A stretch of 64,000 bases of DNA. It comes from Coenobita brevimanus (taxonomy: Eukaryota > Arthropoda > Malacostraca > Decapoda > Coenobitidae). The position numbers and the translations under genes were made by a program. The stretch lies in contig CM064669.1 of assembly GCA_032717465.1 (NCBI GenBank), positions 44,254,001 to 44,318,000 of the forward strand, in the 5' to 3' direction. Positions 56,190 through 64,000 of this stretch are shown here, piece by piece. Each line of letters starts with the position of its first letter. Positions within the stretch are counted from its first letter, which is position 1. The notes under the pieces are model-generated. The model made no database searches, was not told where the DNA came from, and was given only the letters and a program-made list of their open reading frames with translations.

Positions 56190-56850
56190 AGTTCCCCCCC
56201 CACTCTTCCATTTCCACACCATCTCCCCCCCACTCTTCCACTTCCACACCATCTCCCTCCCATTCCTCCACTTCCACATCACCTTCCTCCCACTTTTCCA
56301 CTTCCACACCATCTCCCCCCACTCTTCCACTTCCACATCATCTCCCTCCCACTCTTCTACTTCTCCACCATCTCCCTCCCACTCTTCCACTTCCACATCA
56401 TCTCCCTCCCACTCTTCTACTTCTCCACCATCTCCCTCCCACTCTTCCACTTCCACACCATCTCCCTCTCACTCTTCCACTTCCACATCATCTCCCTCCC
56501 ACTCTTTCACTTCCACACCATCTCCCTCCCACTCTTTCACTTCCACACCATCTCCCTCCCACTCTTCCACTTCCACACCATCTCCCTCCCACTGTTCCAC
56601 TTCCACATCATCTCCCTGACTCCCTCCCACTGTTCCACTTCCACACCATCTCCCTCCCATTCTTCCACTTCCACACCATCTCCCTCCCACTGTTCCACTT
56701 CCACACCATCTCCCTCCCACTGTTCCACTTCCACACCATCTCCCTCCCACTGTTCCACTTCCACACCATCTCCCTCCCATTCTTCCACTTCCACACCATC
56801 TCCCTCCCATTCTTCCACTTCCACACCATCTCCCTCCCACTCTTCCAAAC
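56190..56850. repeat. 30-bp pyrimidine-rich minisatellite, about 21 copies
   Basis: The unit is CCATCTCCCTCCCACTCTTC plus CACTTCCACA. Alternatives are CACTGTTC, CATTCTTC and CTTCTCCACC. One copy (near 56618) carries an 8-bp duplication. The ten-codon period leaves several long frames open on both strands. These are array by-products. Confidence 0.95.
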
Positions 56851-58255
<1,405 letters not shown>

Positions 58256-58466
58256 CGTCGTCTTCCCCTGTCACCTGTCCCCGGCTGTCAGTGGTGTGGG
58301 TCCTGCTCGTAAACCCAAAGTGGAGTCATGGCCGCAGCTCCGGTTTTTTTCAGAGGACACTTTGTGAAGCAGCTGCCACCCTGTTGTCAGTCACACACTG
58401 GTCAGTATGTCAGCACCTGTGACTAGGATGTGTGTGGGTGGATAGCGTAGGGTGGTGCGATTGTAG

Positions 58467-58507
<41 letters not shown>

Positions 58508-59505
58508 GGAAGTTAGGTAGCTGTACACAGGTGTGGCCAAGGGAAGGTGCTAAAACGTGTTTTGTGTCCTTTGTTCACATCCACATTATTGTTCACTGCA
58601 TTAGTCATCCTTGCTTCCCCGTCATCTCATTCACTTTCTTTCCTTGCACTCCCCCTGTTCATTCCTTTGTTTTAATTTTTTCTTTTCTTTCTGTCCACCC
58701 GTTCCTTTCCATCCTATCTCTTTCTGTTTTATCCTCTTCCCTGTTCTTCGTTTTCTCTCTCTCCTTTCTCTCCAAGTTTCCCTTTCCCTCCCTCTCTCTT
58801 ACCTTCCCTCCCTCTCGCCTCCTCCATCTCCTCTTTCTGTATTTGCGTTTCTTCCTCCTTCCGCCTCCCTCATTCTCTCTCACTCCCTCTCTCCCTTTCC
58901 TTCCATACTATTTCCCTTAATATATTCCCCCTTCTCCCGTATTTGTTACCATCCTAGACTGCTGTTAACAAAGTACAGGTTTGTTTTGAACCTAAATTGC
59001 TGTTAATTGATACTTTCCAAGTAAGATGTAAGTCATGAAGCAGCATATTCTCTCACCCTTTGTTCTCAGTATTCGGGGCTTCAGTTAATTAAACAGTTCA
59101 GCGCGGCATCTGATACGGCCATTACAACGTCCACTACGGCCTTGTGTGCCTTTGGAATAAATATGATGCTGTATTATCACCTTCAGTCGAAGAACGTCTT
59201 ATTTTAATCTTGCTGCCTTCAGGCGATTATATACGGCCATTACAACGTCCAGTCTCGCTTAGTGCGTCTTGAAAAAATATAATTTCTGTTATCTGACTTT
59301 ATTCGTACCTGTCTTTCTGTCTGTCTGTCAGTCTATCAGTCTGTTTATCCATATCTATCTCAGTTCTCTCTTTATAGTTTTTATCTTCCCACCAACCTAC
59401 CTACCTACTACCGATCTGTCTGTGTCCATCTGTCTGTCTGTCCATCTATCTGTCTATCTGTCAGTCTGTATATCCCTATCACTCTCAGTTCTCTTATTAT
59501 TTTGT
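58256..59505. other. Unassigned with pyrimidine-rich part
   Basis: GT run at 58471-58497. A pyrimidine-rich stretch lies at 58610-58930. A reverse foldback core lies at 59170-59230 (ACCTTCAGTCGAAGAACGTC, TTTTAATCTTGCTGCC). CTGTCTGT words from 59310 lead into the next array. Confidence 0.5.
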
Positions 59506-59509
59506 ATCT

Positions 59510-59875
59510 GCCTACCAACCTACCTACCTGCTACCTATCAGTGTATCTATGTATCGGTCAGTGTGTCTAGATATTTGTACCAACCTACCTGCCTGCTACC
59601 TATCAGTGTATCTATGTATCGGTCAGTGTGTCTAGATATTTGTCAGTGTACCAACCTACCTGCCTGCTACCTATCAGTCTATCTATGTATCGGTCAGTGT
59701 GTCTAGATATTTGTCAGTGTACCAACCTACCTGCCTGCTACCTATCAGTCTATCTATGTATCGGTCAGTGTGTCTAGATATTTGTCAGTGTACCAACCTA
59801 CCTACCTGCTACCTATCAGTCTGTCTATGTATCGGTCAGTGTGTCTAGATATTTGTCAGTGTATCTGTATATCTG
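59510..59875. repeat. 71-bp tandem array, about 5 copies
   Basis: GTGTACCAACCTACCTGCCT words start at 59646, 59717 and 59788, exactly 71 bp apart. Earlier copies at about 59510 and 59576 are shorter by a few bases. Each unit also has ATCAGTCTATCTATGTATCG and GTCTAGATATTTGTCA. Confidence 0.95.
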
Positions 59876-59879
59876 TACA

Positions 59880-60153
59880 GCATATAGGTATATGTCCATC
59901 CTTTTGTCTGTCTTGTTACCTATTTACTTATCTGTCCATTAGTTCATCCGTCCATCCATCTACACGTCTGTCTATCTACACTCCACTCTTGCTCCTTCAA
60001 TATCGTGACTTCCACAAACAACTTAACAAGCGCCTCAGTTTAGAGGCGAGGCAGCAGGCCCTGAACGGCACTGGTATTGTGGTTAACCTGCTGTTGAATG
60101 AGTACTGTACACAGCCCATGGGTTGTTTTGATCACTAGTAGGCCTACCTTCGT

Positions 60154-60195
<42 letters not shown>

Positions 60196-60560
60196 CAAGT
60201 CACGCTAAGTAATATTTTGCTCTTGAAAGATGCTACACTATCGCTGGATCAGCCTAATAATCTCTAATCTTGAAAGTCGTGATAATAATTTCGTGATGAA
60301 TTATAACTCAGCAATATAGCTAAGGAACATGTTGGATTATAAGAAAATGATGTTGAAAATCAGCAAAATATGTAAGGCATTCAGTATGTTCCATAAAAAT
60401 TCTTTAAAATAACACTAAAACAGCTGGTTTAGTTCCACATTCTAGCCAGAATTTAGCAGGAATAAATGAAAAATCAATAAACTAGAAGGGCACTCAGTGG
60501 AGCGCATCTCTCCGACAAGGGCTCGCTTTACCGAGGCGGAGCGATAATGTTTTTGCCCGC
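59880..60560. other. Unassigned, with (GA)n
   Basis: GA run at about 60159-60193. Nothing else is recognised. Confidence 0.4.
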
Positions 60561-60561
60561 C

Positions 60562-60564
<3 letters not shown>

Positions 60565-60628
<64 letters not shown>
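60565..60628. repeat. (GT)32 microsatellite
   Basis: Perfect GT run directly before the duplicated segment. Confidence 0.97.
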
Positions 60629-60629
<1 letters not shown>

Positions 60630-60930
60630 CCCATTATATCTCATGAACGGCTTGAGCTATCAGCGTGAAACTCCATAGTATTAAGATATGGCCAAAATCT
60701 TGGATGAGTTCGAAAGTGGGGACTCGCGGTCAAGGTCAAGGTCGCCAAAATGGCTGCCAAAGGTCAACTAGTTCTTATCTCCCGCCTTTAGGACCATTAT
60801 ATCTCATGAATGGCTTGAGCTATCAACATGAAACCTTCATGGTATCAAAATATGGCCAAAATCTTGGAGGAATTCGAAAATGAGGACACGAGCTCAATTA
60901 CAAGGTCACCAAAATGCCCGCCAAAGGCCT
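60630..60930 (+). repeat. 163-bp tandem duplication with AAGGTCA words
   Basis: Units start at 60631 and 60794 with CCATTATATCTCATGAA(C/T)G. They share GCTTGAGCTATCA, CGTGAAAC or CATGAAAC, ATATGGCCAAAATCTTGGA, TCGAAA and GCCAAAGG. The first unit has GTCAAGGTCAAGGTCGCC, which is partly lost in the second. Confidence 0.9.
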
Positions 60931-60954
60931 CTGTGGCGTTAAAAAGCGGTGCCG

Positions 60955-61560
60955 AGTCCCTGATCATGCACTTCTTCTCACAACATTCATCAAACCAGCT
61001 CGATCTCTTGTCAGTCCCCTGGCCTCACTGACTTCCATACCTCTCTTCCTGACACACTCATCCACCATATCCCTCCACCTTTTCCTTGGCCTACCTCGCT
61101 TCCTCGCTCCCTCAGATTCGCTCAGATATACGTTTTTCACCACTCTGTTTTCACCACATGACCATTCCATCTCAGCACACATCGATTCTGGTGTCCACAG
61201 ACTTGCTCACTCAGCATCTTTCATGAATCACATCATTTCGTATCCAGTCCACTCTCTGTACTCCATGTTCATTCTTCAGCAGTCCCATCTTCACTGCTCT
61301 CACTCTTGACTTTTCATTTTCATGCCACACCACAGCATAGTTTAACACCCATATGTTAAAGTTGGCATTAACACTCCTTCATGTAAGCCTCGCACAGCTA
61401 CAACACTCATGTCACTGTTTCTTATCAAGGCCTTCCTAGCACCAGCAATTTTCCTTCCTTCTGTCACTGTACTTTCCACTTTTGCACATTTTCCTCTCTT
61501 TTCTATCACTGTACCCAGGTATTTGACCTCTCTCACCAGTTTATCATTCAGAGGAGTTTT
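60955..61560 (-). pseudogene. Decayed LINE reverse transcriptase C-terminal fragment
   Basis: On the minus strand, REVKYLGTVIEKRGKCAKVE (about 61535-61475) and HEGVLMPTLTYGC (about 61380-61342) mark the post-catalytic part of a non-LTR RT. Several shifts follow. Then RVDWIRNDVIHERC, VLRWNGHVVKTE and finally SESEGARKRGRPRKRWRDMV (about 61119-61060) appear, with the frame closing at 60964. The order and motifs (KYLG, LTYG, LRW.GH, GRP..RW) parallel the element at 12763-13696, but the sequences differ, so it is a related family and not the same one. The catalytic core is missing. Confidence 0.8.
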
Positions 61561-61793
61561 GTCACCATTACCCCACTCACTGTCCGAAATGCGTACATAC
61601 GAATATTGGTTTACATACGGTAAAGTAGCAGCCGCAGCTAATATAAAATACCACTATACATGCAGTGCAAGTGGTGTCCCAAAATAATTGTTTGCCGAGG
61701 AAGTAATAGTACCCAGATGTATACCTGCCATTTTTGCCTGGATCAGTTATGGAGAATAAAAACCAACAGGCTTGACCTTCAGCAGTTGGCGTC

Positions 61794-61858
61794 ACTTTTA
61801 GTCCCGTATTCTGTATGGCTGTGGGGGTGTCGTAGCACCTCCTCCTTAGCGACTTTTA
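61794..61858. repeat. Isolated copy of the 58-bp repeat unit
   Basis: CTTTTAGTCCCGTATTCTG, TATGGCTGTGG and CGTAGCACCTCCTCCTTAGC match the array at 62393-62630. Confidence 0.85.
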
Positions 61859-61859
61859 C

Positions 61860-62385
61860 TGTAGACATTATATAGGCACTAGTATATATCTCATAACATA
61901 ATGTACAGGATGTAGTGTGTGATGGAAACATACACAACTCTTCACTAGGAATGTTAATCCACATAATGTATATCCACAATCTTGTTGTCCCACATCATCA
62001 ATAATCCTTAACAATGTCTTTGTAGTCCAGACGACCAAGAGTTTCATGACTTATTCAAACACGTGGAGTAACCAGCTCTAGTCGGTTAGTCCACGTGAAT
62101 GGAAATCTACTAGACATTACACCACACGCACACATCCTCTCCAAGCTGTATATAATGTCGGAGAGATACCCTTCAGATCAGAAAGGGGAGAGAGGGGCTA
62201 GAGAGAAGGCCCGACAGTAGGGTCACTAGGCTGTCACACTCCATTACGCTGTAACTCGCTGTTGATGTCACTGTGCAATAAAACACCGTAACCCAAGAGT
62301 GCTGTAACTCACCTCGTTGACACTACGTTTCACGACTTTATTCTGGCTGTGCTTGATCCACAATCGACTTCCCTATCACCCTACA
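61860..62385 (+). mobile_element. Possible solo LTR (526 bp)
   Basis: The segment between copies of the 58-bp repeat begins TGTAGACATT and ends CACCCTACA, giving TG...CA ends with 5-bp inverted termini. It has a TATA-like GTATATAAT (62148-62156) and an AATAAA signal (62277-62282) in the order and spacing usual for an LTR. The flanking 5-mers (TTTAC and AGTAC) match at only three of five places, so a target-site duplication is not shown. No internal retroelement region is present in the window. Confidence 0.25.
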
Positions 62386-62392
62386 AGTACCT

Positions 62393-62630
62393 ACGACTTT
62401 ACTCCCATATTCGGTGAGGCAGTGGAGGTCTAGTAGCACCTCTTCATTATCGACTTTTAGTCCCTTATTCTGTATGGTAGTGGAGGTCTCGTAGCACCTC
62501 TTCCTTAGCGACTTTTAGTCTCGTATTCTGTATGGCAGTGGAGATCTCGTAGCACCCCTTCCTTAGCGACTTTTAGTCCCGTATTCTGTATGGCAGTGGA
62601 AGTCTCGTAGCCCTTCTTCCTTAATGACGT
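62393..62630. repeat. 58-bp tandem array, 4 copies
   Basis: The unit is CGACTTTTAGTCCCGTATTC, TGTATGGCAGTGGAGGTC, TCGTAGCACCTCTTCCTTAG. The first copy is more diverged (CCATATTCGGTGAGG). Confidence 0.92.
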
Positions 62631-63656
62631 GTTTTGCGTATTACACCTTGACACTATCTTCTAGATTATTTATGCTCTTGTGCCAGCGACATAGTTTGCA
62701 TCAGGAAGATGCAATAAGGTACTGTGGTGTTGTGTGCAGAATAAATCGCCTAGGAAGAGGTGTTGCACAATCTCCGGGGCTATTCGATACGACAATGCTC
62801 TCGATGAATGCTGTGACAGTTCTTCACACTGACAACTTTAAACTTAGTATTGTCATCTCCATACCATTATTATTAAGCAGGGAGACATGATTCAGAATCC
62901 GGTCGTTAAGTATTGCATTTTTTTTTTATTCCTTCATTCACTGCAAGATCCTCCACGAAGCTGCATTACATAACACAACAGCAGGAAGACAAAGACATAA
63001 ATGACATACTCGGACACAAGTTGTTTCCATCAAAATATACACCAGATTGACGTCACTTGACTGGGTATGGCTATTCATTCCCACGTATGATATTTTAGTG
63101 CTTTGCAAAAAATATTATTTGACTCTTTAAAACAACCTTTTATTTTTTCTTTTGGCATCTTGTGTTAATGGCGTCCTAAAAAAAGAATAAGTCTAGAAAG
63201 ATTCTGGTGTATTTATTTCAGTGAATGTTTTGTCATCCTCACCTGTAACGTTTTAGTCGTTGGCAAAAAATATTATTTTTGGCGTACAATAAAAATTCAA
63301 CAGTTTACATTTCATCGGGAGTTGGAGGATATCAGAGTGCACACTTTTTAACAAGGCGCGTTTTTCTGTCGTATCTATAACGGAATTTCGTTGTTGGTGG
63401 TGCATTGGAAAAAAGGTTCTCGGTTTTTAAGGAGCAGTGGTGGTTCGTGTGGTACGGTAGTCACAAGTCCGTGATACAGTGAGTTGTACAGTTGGGGACA
63501 TGAATATCGGTCCACTTCCATTCGATAAAGAACGAGACGAGCAATAAGTTTGGAATCCCAGTGGTGCCATCTTCCGAGCCCTGGAGACTTCAGAATATTG
63601 TGTTTCATTATAACGGTCCGGCAAAAAAGTGGAGCCATATCATCGTCTGCAACTGT

Positions 63657-63658
<2 letters not shown>
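62631..63658. other. Unassigned sequence
   Basis: A diverged pair of GCAAAAAATATTATTT words (63105 and 63262) hints at a duplication of about 157 bp. A minus-strand frame of 87 codons (63638-63375) has no recognised motif. Confidence 0.35.

Positions 63659-63692
<34 letters not shown>
63659..63692. repeat. (GT)n microsatellite
   Basis: GT run. Confidence 0.95.
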
Positions 63693-63695
<3 letters not shown>

Positions 63696-63734
63696 AAATA
63701 ATTAACCGAAGCCTTTTTTAAGCATTTGTAACCA

Positions 63735-64000
63735 AGTTTATGTAAGGATAGATGACCTTTTTATAGGTCAAAAGTCAGTGTCACAGGAATAGGTCAAAAG
63801 ATGATATAGCAGAATCAGCTTAAACAGTTTATAACTGACCTATACCAAACTTGATTGCAGAGTTAAGGCTAAGGCAAGAATGATGGAATTCAGTTTTGAG
63901 AGTAATCAGAGGTCAGGGTCATAGGGCAAAGTCAAAGTTTTCCTGATGATCCGTGTGTTAACAACACACAAATAGTTTTGAACTGGTTTGACCCAAACGT
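63735..64000 (+). repeat. AGGTCA-rich repeat-like segment
   Basis: ATAGGTCAAAAGTCAGTGTC, ATAGGTCAAAAG, CAGAGGTCAGGGTCATAGG and related words recur. This is similar in style to 41285-41590 and 60630-60930. The window ends inside it. Confidence 0.3.

Overview
This window is eukaryotic and reads as intergenic or large-intron DNA from an animal, most likely an arthropod and plausibly a decapod crustacean. The reasons are several families of non-LTR retrotransposons of animal type, tRNA-derived SINE-like units, very dense CA/CT/GA microsatellites (one perfect AC run of 390 bp), many minisatellites, and no operons or long host reading frames. The crustacean assignment is inference from the style of the repeats, not from a marker gene. 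I found no complete host protein-coding gene. The only host-gene candidates are a GC-rich, promoter-like stretch with a well-placed ATG (about 19.83-20.44 kb) and one possible exon after a good splice acceptor (28.67 kb). Both are weak.

Layout. 0-14 kb is retrotransposon-rich. It holds a decayed LINE with an SGNH-esterase ORF1 piece joined to a reverse transcriptase (1.33-2.17 kb, minus), a nearly complete CR1-group LINE with ORF1, endonuclease and RT (3.56-7.50 kb, minus), a decayed jockey-like RT (10.90-11.86 kb, plus), and another LINE with RT C-terminus and 3' UTR (12.76-14.01 kb, plus). The 3' UTR of that last element recurs alone at 8.67-8.94 kb in the opposite orientation. 9.4-10.3 kb is a 16-bp minisatellite. 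15-25 kb holds SINE-like units and large tandem arrays (72-bp, 27-bp, 32-bp, 51-bp and a decayed array of about 125 bp). 25.7-45 kb carries the giant AC run, a long near-perfect inverted duplication (34.66-35.40 kb), a 58-bp AT-rich array, and several paired dispersed repeats (32.1 with 42.6 kb, 32.6 with 43.4 kb, 8.0 with 39.3 kb, 1 with 26.4 kb).

45-49 kb is the most distinctive part. It is a nest of short (about 95 bp) inverted-repeat elements ending in TTAACCCCTTCACTAC-like termini. Two separate minisatellites (13 x 29 bp and 14 x 24 bp) have grown out of the terminal repeat of these elements. A transposase-like fragment lies just beside them. 49-64 kb continues with minisatellites (29-bp, 30-bp, 30-bp pyrimidine-rich, 71-bp, 58-bp), pyrimidine-rich tracts, another decayed LINE (60.96-61.56 kb, minus), and a possible solo LTR of 526 bp lying between copies of a 58-bp repeat.

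None of the retroelement reading frames is intact: all carry frameshifts, stops or changed catalytic residues. The window is best read as a record of retrotransposition followed by tandem expansion, not as a working gene cluster.
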